Position numbers and translations under genes: made by a program. Shown piece by piece: positions 27,675 to 36,168 of a DNA stretch of 64,000 nt. The notes below the pieces were generated by a model. It was not told where the DNA came from. It made no database searches and saw only the letters and a list, made by a program, of their open reading frames with translations. Position 1 is the first letter of the stretch, and the number at the start of each line of letters is the position of its first letter. The stretch lies in contig JBGSVE010000057.1 of assembly GCA_041753075.1 (NCBI GenBank), positions 11,957-75,956 on the forward strand, in the 5' to 3' direction. The stretch is from UBA6163 sp041753075. Lineage in GTDB: Bacteria > Planctomycetota > Planctomycetia > Pirellulales > Pirellulaceae.

Positions 27675-28865
27675 ATGAGTCCGTTGGCGAAACGACTTTT
27701 ATTTGTTGTTGTTAGCATTTGTATGTTGGCAGTATTGGCCGGCGCGATCGTCTCGTTTGCAGACTTCGCCCCCGATGGCGTTCCCGTCCACCGACGTGCT
27801 GAATATGAGGCCAAGGTGGCTAGCCTGCAGGCCCGATCCGAGATGCTAAGAAGCATGAATGATAAGCCTCATGCCAAAATTGGTATCGACAAAAAGACCT
27901 ATGATTTTGGGTTGATGGATCCTCATACCACCGCTGAACACACGTTCGAGATTCGCAATGAAGGTTCGCTGGATTTGTTTTTGGAAGATGGCGGCACAAG
28001 CTGCAAGTGTACGGTCAGCCATGTCGATGGCCGCGCGGTTAAGCCAGGCGAGGTCGCCTATGTCAAATTGACCTGGAACACGGGGTATCAATCTGAGCAG
28101 TACGAACAAACATCGATCATTCGCACGAATGACCCCGAGCGACCTGAGCTCGAGTTGAAGGTCAGGGGCCAAGTTCGTGCTGAGTTGGTGGTGGCCGCCG
28201 CAGAATTGCCGATGCCTGCGACTGATGCCGGTACGCTTGTATCTTCGAGCACTTTCTTATACAGCCAACTTTGGGATGATTTTCACGTCGAATCGGCCAC
28301 AAGCGATTTGCCGGGGTTCCAGTGGTCAACCGAACCGCTCACCAACGCGGACCTGCCGCAAGGTGACCTTGAAGCGAAGTCGGCGTGGAAGTTTACGGTT
28401 TCCTGTATCCCGACCAAGGTGGGCCGATATGCCGGCGAGGTGCAATTGAAGGTCGTTCCGACAAGCGGCGGCGAGCCCGTCGATCGCGAGCTTACCGTCG
28501 TAGGAACGGTGCGATCGGCCATCAGCTTTCAAGATCCAGATTTGGATCAAGGCAAAGGTCTGGTACTAGGTTTGATTCGTCGCGATTCGGGTTACGAGCG
28601 ATCGCTGATCGTGCGGGTTCGCAATGCCCAGGATCGACAAATCGAAGTCTTGGACATTAAGCCAGACATGCTGAGCGCGGAGTTGGTCGCCACGGGCCAG
28701 CCGGGTGCATACCGATTGACACTGAAGTTGGCCGACGACGCCGCTGTGTTCGCGTTTGATCGCGAAGATCAACATGGGTATGTCGAGGTCGGTGATCCGA
28801 ACGACAACAAATTCAAGAATTGGTTGCCACTTTATGGCTCGATTATTAACTCGCCGAGTCCGTAG
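27675..28865 (+). CDS. DUF1573 domain membrane-anchored protein
   Basis: A 396-residue protein with one N-terminal membrane helix (about residues 9-29). Residues about 65-175 form the DUF1573 Ig-like domain: 'YDFGLMDP', 'FEIRNEG', a 'TSCKCT' Cys pair and 'VKLTWNTG'. The rest is beta-rich, possibly further Ig-like domains. The protein should sit on the outer side of the cytoplasmic membrane. TTGGAG at 27665-27670 sits 4 bases before the ATG, which settles the start over an upstream GTG. It is likely the first gene of a long plus-strand run. Confidence 0.88.
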   Translation: MSPLAKRLLFVVVSICMLAVLAGAIVSFADFAPDGVPVHRRAEYEAKVASLQARSEMLRSMNDKPHAKIGIDKKTYDFGLMDPHTTAEHTFEIRNEGSLDLFLEDGGTSCKCTVSHVDGRAVKPGEVAYVKLTWNTGYQSEQYEQTSIIRTNDPERPELELKVRGQVRAELVVAAAELPMPATDAGTLVSSSTFLYSQLWDDFHVESATSDLPGFQWSTEPLTNADLPQGDLEAKSAWKFTVSCIPTKVGRYAGEVQLKVVPTSGGEPVDRELTVVGTVRSAISFQDPDLDQGKGLVLGLIRRDSGYERSLIVRVRNAQDRQIEVLDIKPDMLSAELVATGQPGAYRLTLKLADDAAVFAFDREDQHGYVEVGDPNDNKFKNWLPLYGSIINSPSP

Positions 28866-28917
28866 TCACGAGCGGAAAAAAGGTGTCTGACGTCAAACTT
28901 AATTCAGGACAGAAGCA

Positions 28918-31047
28918 ATGAGTATGGCCGAATCGACGGCACGGACGGGAATCGAATTTGCATGTGGTAAATGTTCGCATCCAAATCTAGCAGGGGTAAA
29001 GTTTTGTGGTGGATGCGGCCATTCTTTATTTGAGCCATGTCCTGGTTGTGGCCAGTCGGTGCGATTGACGGAAAAGTTTTGCGGCGCCTGTGGCGCGGAT
29101 TTGGAAGCGGCGCTGCAGTCGCGGATGGAGAAGGCTGAGCAGGCGATGGTGGCGGCGGTGGCGGCGACGAAAGAGCATCGCTATGCCGACGCGATCACGC
29201 GTTTAGAAATTGTCATCAAGGACCAAGACTTTCGGCTTGCGGAATTAGCTGACCAAGCTCGTCAGGCGCTTGCCAAGATTATCGCGCTGCGCGACCAAAT
29301 GACGACGCGCGTTGAGGCCGCCGCACGGGCGGCCAAAGTCGCCGCAGCGAACGCTGATCGCGAAGAGGTCGTGAGGATTCTGGACAGTGTGCCGGTTAAG
29401 TTGCTGGACGAGGATTCGGCGCGGTTACTGTCCAAGTCACGATCGTTTGTTTGCGAACTGGCAGAACTCGTTTCCACGCTTCGCGGATGTCTTAGTGAGA
29501 AAAATTGGCTGCTCGCGGGTTCCTTGATCGAACGGCTGGTTGAGCTTTGCCCCGAAGACGAATCATTTCGATCGCTCGGCGGCCAGGTCGCCTCCAAGTT
29601 AATGATCGAAGCGGATCGCCAATACTCCCGGCGCGACTACGCCAGGGCCGTTGATTGTTTGGACGCGGTCCCCGCGACGGCACATGATGCTGCCTATGCT
29701 GAGCTTCGCCAAAAGATTGACAACGTCGAGTGGCTCAGTGCGCAGTTTGACGCCGAGCCTTATGCGACAGCAACACTGGGCAGATTAGCAGTTCGTTTGG
29801 CCAAACAAACGCCCGACGATCCGCAAGGCAAGGAGTTGGTCAATCGGATCGCCACGCGGTTGAAAGAGCCGATCGTGGATCGTCGCCATCCCTATCCGGT
29901 GTGGAATGGTTCGCGCCGCAGTCGCCTCGGCGGTGACGCAGCGATATTGGGTTGGCCGCGGTGCGTGGATTGCCGTGGTGACGCCGTCACGCAAAAATTT
30001 CCCGCCCGATTTTCGGTAGCGATAGGTCTGGCGATGCAAGGACTCGGCGGTGCCAGGGTCAACGAGTCGCTCTGGGAAAAGAAGAGTTTGCTGGGTGGCA
30101 TTGGCGGTCGCCGCAAGGCCAGAATCTGCTGGGGCGTCGACATCGGCAACAGCGCGATTCACGCGGTGTTGTTGCAGAAAGACGCTACGAATGTAGTGGT
30201 GATTCAAGCTTACTATGTTGAGTTTCCGCCTCCCACGCGGCTGGGTAAGGATTCGCGTGGGCCGTTGGTCATTCGCGATGCAATCAAGACAATGACCGAC
30301 GCGATTGACTTTGGGTCGGTAGACGTTGTCGCCAACTATCCAGGTCGTGAAGTGCTGGTCCGTTTTGTCGAGTTGCCGCCGGTCGAGGACAAGAAGGCAA
30401 AGGCACTGTTGGAAGTCGAAGCAACGGGTCAGTTCCCAATCGCCAACGACGAATTGTGCATGATCCGGTGGTTTGCCGAAAAACCCGAGCAAGATGGTTA
30501 CGGTCGGCCTGCGGCGATTGTTGCAGCGAGGAAATTTGCGGTGAAGAATCGTGTTGATTTCTTAGTCGAAGCTGGACTTAAGGTTTCGTCGCTGCAGTGC
30601 GAGCAAATTGCGTTGGTTAATTTCGCGGCAGTGGAATTCGAGGCCGAGCTACAACCGCCTGCTGGCTCCAATCATCGCGTTGGAATTGCGTTGGTTGATG
30701 CGGGAAGTGCTGCCACAACATTGGTCCTCATGGATTCCATCGGCTTTTGGTTTCGCACGATCGAAGGCGGCAGCGAAGAATTGACAATGTCGCTGGCACG
30801 AACCGCAAAAGTGGTCGCTGACGAGGCCGATCGGCTGAAGAAAGACCCGTCTTTGTTGGCTAGTCCAGCGAAGGAGTATGCGGTCATTGAAGAACGACAG
30901 CAGGCCCTGGCGCTGCGGCTTAGTCAAGTCATTGGCGAACCGCTGAAACAATCTCGAACGCTCAAGATCGAGCAAACTTGGGCCGTTGGTGGTGGCGCGT
31001 TCGGCCATGGGTGGATTCGTCGCGTGTTGTGTGGCGCGACTGACTGA
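28918..31047 (+). CDS. Double zinc-ribbon protein fused to a PilM-like actin-fold domain
   Basis: A 709-residue cytoplasmic protein. Two zinc ribbons open it: Cys16/19/30/33 and Cys41/44/55/58. A helical, TPR-like middle spans about 60-330. From about residue 405 the sequence resembles PilM: 'WGVDIGNSAIHAVLLQ', 'VVANYPGREVLVRFVELPP', 'VEATGQFP', 'VGIALVDAGSAATTLVL'. PilM is the cytoplasmic actin-like ring component of type IV pilus machines; here it stands without visible PilN/O/P/Q. Zinc-ribbon plus PilM is an uncommon combination. AGGA lies 7 bases before the ATG. Confidence 0.8.
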   Translation: MSMAESTARTGIEFACGKCSHPNLAGVKFCGGCGHSLFEPCPGCGQSVRLTEKFCGACGADLEAALQSRMEKAEQAMVAAVAATKEHRYADAITRLEIVIKDQDFRLAELADQARQALAKIIALRDQMTTRVEAAARAAKVAAANADREEVVRILDSVPVKLLDEDSARLLSKSRSFVCELAELVSTLRGCLSEKNWLLAGSLIERLVELCPEDESFRSLGGQVASKLMIEADRQYSRRDYARAVDCLDAVPATAHDAAYAELRQKIDNVEWLSAQFDAEPYATATLGRLAVRLAKQTPDDPQGKELVNRIATRLKEPIVDRRHPYPVWNGSRRSRLGGDAAILGWPRCVDCRGDAVTQKFPARFSVAIGLAMQGLGGARVNESLWEKKSLLGGIGGRRKARICWGVDIGNSAIHAVLLQKDATNVVVIQAYYVEFPPPTRLGKDSRGPLVIRDAIKTMTDAIDFGSVDVVANYPGREVLVRFVELPPVEDKKAKALLEVEATGQFPIANDELCMIRWFAEKPEQDGYGRPAAIVAARKFAVKNRVDFLVEAGLKVSSLQCEQIALVNFAAVEFEAELQPPAGSNHRVGIALVDAGSAATTLVLMDSIGFWFRTIEGGSEELTMSLARTAKVVADEADRLKKDPSLLASPAKEYAVIEERQQALALRLSQVIGEPLKQSRTLKIEQTWAVGGGAFGHGWIRRVLCGATD

Positions 31048-31085
31048 GAACGCCATCGTTCCCTTATTTTCGTAGTTGATCAAAA

Positions 31086-33158
31086 ATGAATTTGTTGTGT
31101 TTGCGTTCGGCCCTGTTTGGCTGCTTGGTGTTTTCGCTATTGCCGCTGGTCGGCTGTGGCAGTTCTCAAGACGATGTGATGATGAAAGCGGCACGCCGCG
31201 TACGTCCCAAAGATGCCGAGGAGCAGCCCGTCAATCCACCGCCCGCTCAAGATCAACCAGTTCCGCAGCAAGTCGAGATTGCAGCCGATATCGCACCGCA
31301 GGCGGCCCAGCCCAGCGCGCTCGACGGCGCGCCTGCGGCACCGAGTACTGTCCCGGTGGCGGTCAGGCAAATTCCATCGATCGCCGATCGCAAGCCAGCA
31401 ACTTCATTAACCGCACCGGCCCGGCGCAACCGCGCCGTCGAAAGCATGGAGAAAATTGCAGCGGCGCTGAACTCATACTCAATGAGACATGGCCTTTACC
31501 CGCCTGCGGCGCTGAAGTCCTCCGGTGGCATTCCCATGTTATCATGGCGCGTGGCGATCTTACCGGAACTGGGATACACCGAACTATATAACAAGTTCAA
31601 CCTGGAAGAACCTTGGAATGGCCCTAACAATCGCAAACTGTTGGATTTGATTCCCGACGAATTTGTGTCCCCGGAAAGGTTTGATACGAAAACCAATTTT
31701 CTGGTACCAACGGCTAGTGGTTACCTATTTGATGGTGGGCGGGACAAGCGAGCCAACAATATCGAGGACGGTGCGGAAAACACATTGCTGTTAGTGGAAG
31801 TTGACGATTCGTTGGCGGTGCCCTGGACCCAGCCCGCCGATTTCGCTGGCCACTACAACTCGGTGAAGAACGGTCTCGGCGGACTTCGTGGTGATGGCGC
31901 GTTCGCGGTTTGGGCGAATGGCTGGCCAACGTTGATCGCCAATGAGGCCTCGTCTGAACAAATTCATAACGCCTTCACATGGGAATCGGGCGATGGCCAA
32001 CTCGCCGTTACGCTTCACCGCCCAATTGTCATCGAGAGCGTCGTACCGGTCGCTCAGGTAGCCGCTTCGTTGCCAGCGGAATCGCCGACAACTGCGCAAC
32101 CGGCCTACGCATTGCCGACCGCAGGCGGGTCGCCGCGAGTCGCAACACCCAAGCCGGTTGCCGTCGCGGAGGCGGGCAAGCGATTGCGAGAAGTGTTCGC
32201 GGACCGATTAAAGACTGCAAAGAAAGACAGTGAGATGGTCGCGCTTGCCGAGGAATTGCTGAACGAAGCCGAGGCCATGACGCTCGATACACCCGGTGCG
32301 TTTGCGATTCAAACCGCGGCGATCAAGTTGGGCAGCAATGCGGGAAAATTAGAAACGGTGCTGCGCGGCGTCGATCAACGAGTCAGCCGATTTGATGTTG
32401 ATGCGTACCAGGAGAACCTCGCGGCGTTATCGATGTTTGCCATTGATGTCAGCCAACGTAATCCGCGCGACATCAATGGCATGTTGTTTTTGCGGCGCGC
32501 CATTCCAACCACTTTCGCTGCGGTATCAAACGATGATTACGACTCGGCAAACCTACTGATTCAACATTCCCTCAAATTCATCAATCAACCCCGCGACGAG
32601 TTTATCCCGAAGTCGTTGGGCCGATTGCGTGCCCAATTAACGGGAGCGAAACAGCAGTACGATCGCGCGAAAGTTTCCCTTGCAAAGTATCGCACCGAGC
32701 CGAACGACGCCGACGCTGCGTCCGCGTTTGGAAGATTCTTGTGTTTCATTAAAGGCGACTGGAGCAAGGGCCTGCCGCTGTTAACCGAAGGCGGATCCGG
32801 CCAACTTCGCGATCTAGCGACATTGGATTTAAAGGGTGCGCGGAGTTTGCAGGACTTTGTGGCGCTAGGTGACAATTGGTGGCAATTGTCCGATGCCGCG
32901 CCGGATGGTATTTATCGCCAGGCGTCCCGCGACCGTGCGTCCTATTGGTACTCCCAGGCCTTCGCGCAAATGCCCGAGTCGCTGGACAAGCTGCACGTCA
33001 AAGCCAGACTTGATGAAGCTGGGAATGCCGAAAAAACCAGCCCGCTAGCGCTGCTGGAGTCGATCGCCGACGCCGCTGACGTGAATTTGAGCGTCAGCTT
33101 GGTATCGCTTTCCGAAGGCGGCGCACGCTTTGGCCGTCCCAATGACGAAGACGAATGA
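31086..33158 (+). CDS. Lipoprotein with a DUF1559-like domain
   Basis: A 690-residue putative lipoprotein: signal peptide ending in the lipobox 'LPLVGCGSS' (Cys about residue 24), then a Pro/Ala-rich linker. Residues about 115-300 match the globular part of DUF1559 proteins ('NSYSMRHGLYPPAA', 'LSWRVAILPELGY', 'EPWNGPNN', 'NTLLLVEV') without the pilin helix. The C-terminal 300 residues are helical and unrecognised. It lies 38 bp after the zinc-ribbon/PilM gene and is probably cotranscribed. It may display at the membrane a domain otherwise found on pseudopilins. Confidence 0.75.
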   Translation: MNLLCLRSALFGCLVFSLLPLVGCGSSQDDVMMKAARRVRPKDAEEQPVNPPPAQDQPVPQQVEIAADIAPQAAQPSALDGAPAAPSTVPVAVRQIPSIADRKPATSLTAPARRNRAVESMEKIAAALNSYSMRHGLYPPAALKSSGGIPMLSWRVAILPELGYTELYNKFNLEEPWNGPNNRKLLDLIPDEFVSPERFDTKTNFLVPTASGYLFDGGRDKRANNIEDGAENTLLLVEVDDSLAVPWTQPADFAGHYNSVKNGLGGLRGDGAFAVWANGWPTLIANEASSEQIHNAFTWESGDGQLAVTLHRPIVIESVVPVAQVAASLPAESPTTAQPAYALPTAGGSPRVATPKPVAVAEAGKRLREVFADRLKTAKKDSEMVALAEELLNEAEAMTLDTPGAFAIQTAAIKLGSNAGKLETVLRGVDQRVSRFDVDAYQENLAALSMFAIDVSQRNPRDINGMLFLRRAIPTTFAAVSNDDYDSANLLIQHSLKFINQPRDEFIPKSLGRLRAQLTGAKQQYDRAKVSLAKYRTEPNDADAASAFGRFLCFIKGDWSKGLPLLTEGGSGQLRDLATLDLKGARSLQDFVALGDNWWQLSDAAPDGIYRQASRDRASYWYSQAFAQMPESLDKLHVKARLDEAGNAEKTSPLALLESIADAADVNLSVSLVSLSEGGARFGRPNDEDE

Positions 33159-33320
33159 GCGGCTCAATTCTTGCACCAGCCGGATTAATCTTGATTTTTT
33201 CGCAGGAATTGTGCAGACTGAGACTGGAATTCACGCGATATTCACAATGTCGGGTGTCTTTTTTTCATTCAAGCGTGTTAGTCGCATGGGCGGCAACTTC
33301 CGGACGAGGGTTTCGACTCG

Positions 33321-34181
33321 ATGGAAGCGGATCTCGCCATTTCGATTCTCGTTATTCTTGCTTTGGCCGCTTTGGCCAGCGTGATTGGGTATCGCTTCGG
33401 CTTGAGATTGTCGCCCCTGCTACGGATTTCGCTGTTCGCCGCAAGCATGTTAGCGGCCACGATTCATGCGGCGATTGTGTCGGGGCGGCTGGAATTGGCG
33501 GGCCTATTTCGGCTCAGCTCAGCGATCTGCTTTACCAATATAACGCCGGTTTTAATTTGCTTTTCGGTCGGCTTGGCGTGGACGATTCCGGGGCCTGATG
33601 CGTTTGTTCGGCACGTTCGATTATCGCTGATGGCGGCTTTATCGGTGTTGTTTTTCTTTGCCCCGCTGCTGCGTCCGGCGATCAGGCCGGTGATCAGCGA
33701 TGAAGCGACCCGGTTCGACAAGGGCGTCTGTTTGCAGAGTCATCCGGCTAGCTGTGCAGCGGCGGCGGCGGCGACGTTGCTCAGCGCGCATGGAATTTCG
33801 GTGTCCGAAAGCCAGATGATGCACGCTTGTTTGACAAGTCGCGATGGTACCGAGCCATTGGGGCTTTACCGCGGCTTGGTATTGCGAACTCAATCGCGAA
33901 GATTGTCACCGCGATTGGCTTCGCACGACGCAGCGCAGTGGGACCAGCTTTGCCAATATCCATTGGTGGCGTTGGTAACGTTTCGTAACGACGAGAATTC
34001 GGCACCGCCGACGCTGCGGCGCATTTTGGGTCGTGACGCCGAAGGTCATGCGATTGTGGTCTTTGGCCGGACGCCCGGCGGAAAGTTCATCGTCGGAGAT
34101 CCCGCCGTTGGTCGAACCCTTTGGGACCAAGAGGTTTTTGAACGTCGCTTCAGCGGTCAGGCGATCTACCTGTCTTGCTAG
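33321..34181 (+). CDS. Membrane protein with C39-like cysteine peptidase domain
   Basis: A 286-residue protein: three or four membrane helices (about residues 1-120), then a papain-fold domain resembling peptidase C39. The Cys box is 'LQSHPASCAAAAAATLLSAHG', and the His/Asp part is 'EGHAIVVFGRTPGGKFIVGDPA'. C39 peptidases cut double-glycine leaders and are normally fused to ABC transporters; none is present here. It precedes the type VII-like cluster by 76 bp, so maturation of a secreted substrate is conceivable but unproven. GAGGG 10 bases before the ATG supports the start. Confidence 0.75.
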   Translation: MEADLAISILVILALAALASVIGYRFGLRLSPLLRISLFAASMLAATIHAAIVSGRLELAGLFRLSSAICFTNITPVLICFSVGLAWTIPGPDAFVRHVRLSLMAALSVLFFFAPLLRPAIRPVISDEATRFDKGVCLQSHPASCAAAAAATLLSAHGISVSESQMMHACLTSRDGTEPLGLYRGLVLRTQSRRLSPRLASHDAAQWDQLCQYPLVALVTFRNDENSAPPTLRRILGRDAEGHAIVVFGRTPGGKFIVGDPAVGRTLWDQEVFERRFSGQAIYLSC

Positions 34182-34208
34182 TGGGGCGTTTGACTTCGAC
34201 GCCCCACT
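34180..34208 (+). terminator. Strong hairpin at the stop of the C39-like gene
   Basis: A perfect 10-bp stem AGTGGGGCGT/ACGCCCCACT with a 9-nt loop overlaps the TAG stop. No T-run follows. It could be an attenuator or a factor-dependent terminator before the TPR/WXG100 cluster, or a transcript-stabilising hairpin. Confidence 0.4.
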
Positions 34209-34257
34209 TGAACCACACTAGAGGCGGTAATTCACTCTTTTCTGGATAACGCACTCG

Positions 34258-35040
34258 ATGGCCGAGACCGAACATCGCACGCCGACAAACCCTCTAAGCA
34301 CGCGACCAGACACCGTCGACAATCTGCGATCCAAGCCCAATCGGCGGCAAGAGCTGGAAAAACTTGTCCGCGAACATGCGGTTGAAATTGATTTGTATTT
34401 GGAATTGGCCGCCATCCATCGCGTTGAAGATCGTCCGCTGGAGGCGCGGCGGTTGCTACAACAAGCACTGCAGCTTAACAAGGAAGACCCGCGCGTATTG
34501 TGGGAGTTCGAGGAAGCGACGCTGGCCCGTTCATTGCAGCAGTATCGCGAAGTCAGTGATCTTGCCGAGCGGCTGCATACGCCTGAGGTCGATCGCGAAC
34601 TTAAACGTGCCGAGGCAGATTGGGCAAATCGCCGCTTGGAAGTTTGTCGCGCGCGCCTGGCGCGAGATCCGGCAAAGCATCAATTGCGACTGGTGATTGC
34701 TGAAGCGTTGTATGACTTGGGGATGTATCAAGAAGCGTGCGACGAAGTTCAACCGTGCTTGGACTTCGACGCTTACTCGCCGTCAGCGCATTTAATTTGC
34801 GGCAAGTGTTTGGCCGACATGGGCCGTGACTTGGAAGCGTTAGCCGCATACCGGGCGGTGGCAATGCGCCGTGCGGTTCCAGCGCCCGCTCGAGTTCGTG
34901 CCACCGCGATGAAAGCGGCGGTGGATATTGCCAGACGATTGAATTTAGAATTGTCGGTTGAACGTTATCAACATGCGCTCGAAGCCGCCGAGCATGACAT
35001 CGCAAGCGGACCCAAGCCAGGAACCACAGGAAACCACTGA
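34258..35040 (+). CDS. TPR-repeat protein of the WXG100/FtsK cluster
   Basis: A 260-residue soluble protein with no signal peptide. Residues about 40-230 form helical TPR-like repeats ('EIDLYLELAAIHRVEDRPLE', 'HQLRLVIAEALYDLGMYQEA', 'HLICGKCLADMGRDLEALAA'). Its stop overlaps the WXG100-like ATG as TGATG, so it belongs to the same translation unit. A chaperone or adaptor role for the small helical proteins encoded next would fit, but nothing in the sequence proves it. Confidence 0.8.
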   Translation: MAETEHRTPTNPLSTRPDTVDNLRSKPNRRQELEKLVREHAVEIDLYLELAAIHRVEDRPLEARRLLQQALQLNKEDPRVLWEFEEATLARSLQQYREVSDLAERLHTPEVDRELKRAEADWANRRLEVCRARLARDPAKHQLRLVIAEALYDLGMYQEACDEVQPCLDFDAYSPSAHLICGKCLADMGRDLEALAAYRAVAMRRAVPAPARVRATAMKAAVDIARRLNLELSVERYQHALEAAEHDIASGPKPGTTGNH

Positions 35041-35309
35041 TGAGTCAAGCCGTTGTTGATCCCGAGCAGTTACGACAATTTGCTTCGCACCTGAAGGTCT
35101 TTGCCGAAGAGTTGCGCACGCGCAGCACAACATTAGCAAGCCAGATGAATCGGTTGGAGCAAACATGGCGCGATGAGCAACAACGCAAGTTCAGCGAAGA
35201 CTTCATCGTGCAATTGCGCGGCTTATCCCGAATTATTCAATCGACTGAACAACACGTTCCGTATTTGCTTCGCAAGGCCGAGCAAATCGATGCCTACTTG
35301 GGTCGATAG
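35040..35309 (+). CDS. WXG100-like small helical protein
   Basis: An 89-residue, all-helical protein without a signal peptide, the size and form of ESAT-6/WXG100 proteins secreted by type VII systems. The turn between two predicted helices reads 'LEQTWRDEQQRKFSEDF': the central Trp is kept and the Gly of WxG is replaced (W-R-D). Position in a cluster with an FtsK/EssC-like ATPase supports the assignment. The start overlaps the TPR stop by one base. 'YLLRKAEQIDAYLGR' at the end could serve as a C-terminal export signal, though no clear YxxxD/E is present. Confidence 0.75.
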   Translation: MSQAVVDPEQLRQFASHLKVFAEELRTRSTTLASQMNRLEQTWRDEQQRKFSEDFIVQLRGLSRIIQSTEQHVPYLLRKAEQIDAYLGR

Positions 35310-35317
35310 CGAAATTT

Positions 35318-35836
35318 ATGGAAACCAGCGACGTTCGTTCGATTGATGCGCTGCGGCAACTCAAAGCCGCTTGCCGTGGTTTATCCCAGGACTGGGACGG
35401 TGCGCTACAGCAGATCAAGTTTTGTACGACCCGAATCGAAGAGCATTTCGCCAGCACGTTGCCAGCCTATTGGCGTGAACAAACCCGTGCAGCGGAGCGA
35501 AGGCTTTCGGAATCGCTCGATAATCTGTCGAGGTTGCAGGGGAATGTCACCGATGGCAATGCACCGGCGATGACCGAAGCGAAGCAGCGAGTGCAATTAG
35601 CGCGGCGGCGATTGGCATTGTGTGAGTCGAAGTCGCGCGCGGCGAAGACGATTGCCATCGAGATCAATCGCGTCTGCCAAGAACTGGCTGGTCCACTGGC
35701 ACAAGTTTGCGGCCACGTTGAGGTGACGTTGCCGGGCGCTGCGTCGGTGCTGGGGCAATGGATTGGGCATCTTGAGGCTTATGCCGACACCGCTGCCGAC
35801 CGGCCCACGCGAAATCCAAATCGCGAGTCAACGTGA
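35318..35836 (+). CDS. Coiled-coil protein of the type VII-like cluster
   Basis: A 172-residue soluble protein, not recognised. Residues about 40-130 are strongly helical with heptad-like spacing and many Arg/Glu ('AKQRVQLARRRLALCESKSRAAK'). There is no signal peptide or membrane helix. It lies 8 bp after the WXG100-like gene, and its TGA overlaps the next GTG start. It could be a larger helical substrate or a scaffold of the secretion-like machine. Confidence 0.75.
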   Translation: METSDVRSIDALRQLKAACRGLSQDWDGALQQIKFCTTRIEEHFASTLPAYWREQTRAAERRLSESLDNLSRLQGNVTDGNAPAMTEAKQRVQLARRRLALCESKSRAAKTIAIEINRVCQELAGPLAQVCGHVEVTLPGAASVLGQWIGHLEAYADTAADRPTRNPNREST

Positions 35837-36087
35837 ACCCAACCCAAGCCAACCTCAGCCCGCTCTTCGACGGCCAGAACCGTTTGCGACAAGATTTTAA
35901 GGCCTTCTCGCAGGTCTGGGTAGCGACGAAGGATGATTGGCGTGACGGACGCCGCACCCAACTTGAGCGCGAACACTTGCAGGCCCTCGGTCCATCATTA
36001 GCACGATTATCCGCGATGCTGGACCAATTCCGTGACTTCGTCATCAAGTCGGATCGAGAACTTGCGGATTCAATGACAGAGGATTAG
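35833..36087 (+). CDS. Second small WXG100-like helical protein
   Basis: An 84-residue helical protein starting at GTG 35833, overlapping the previous stop as GTGA. A turn 'KDDWRDGRRTQLEREHL' resembles the 'TWRDEQQRKFSEDF' turn of the 89-residue protein upstream, so the two may form a pair like EsxA/EsxB heterodimers. The C-terminus is acidic ('ELADSMTED'). The assignment depends on context and a short motif. Confidence 0.65.
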   Translation: MNPTQANLSPLFDGQNRLRQDFKAFSQVWVATKDDWRDGRRTQLEREHLQALGPSLARLSAMLDQFRDFVIKSDRELADSMTED

Positions 36088-36168
36088 CCAGTTGGTTTAC
36101 AATGAGGGGTGATCCAACATGCCCACGGTTGCCCTTTTCCTATCACCTCGATTTACATCTTTATTGCC

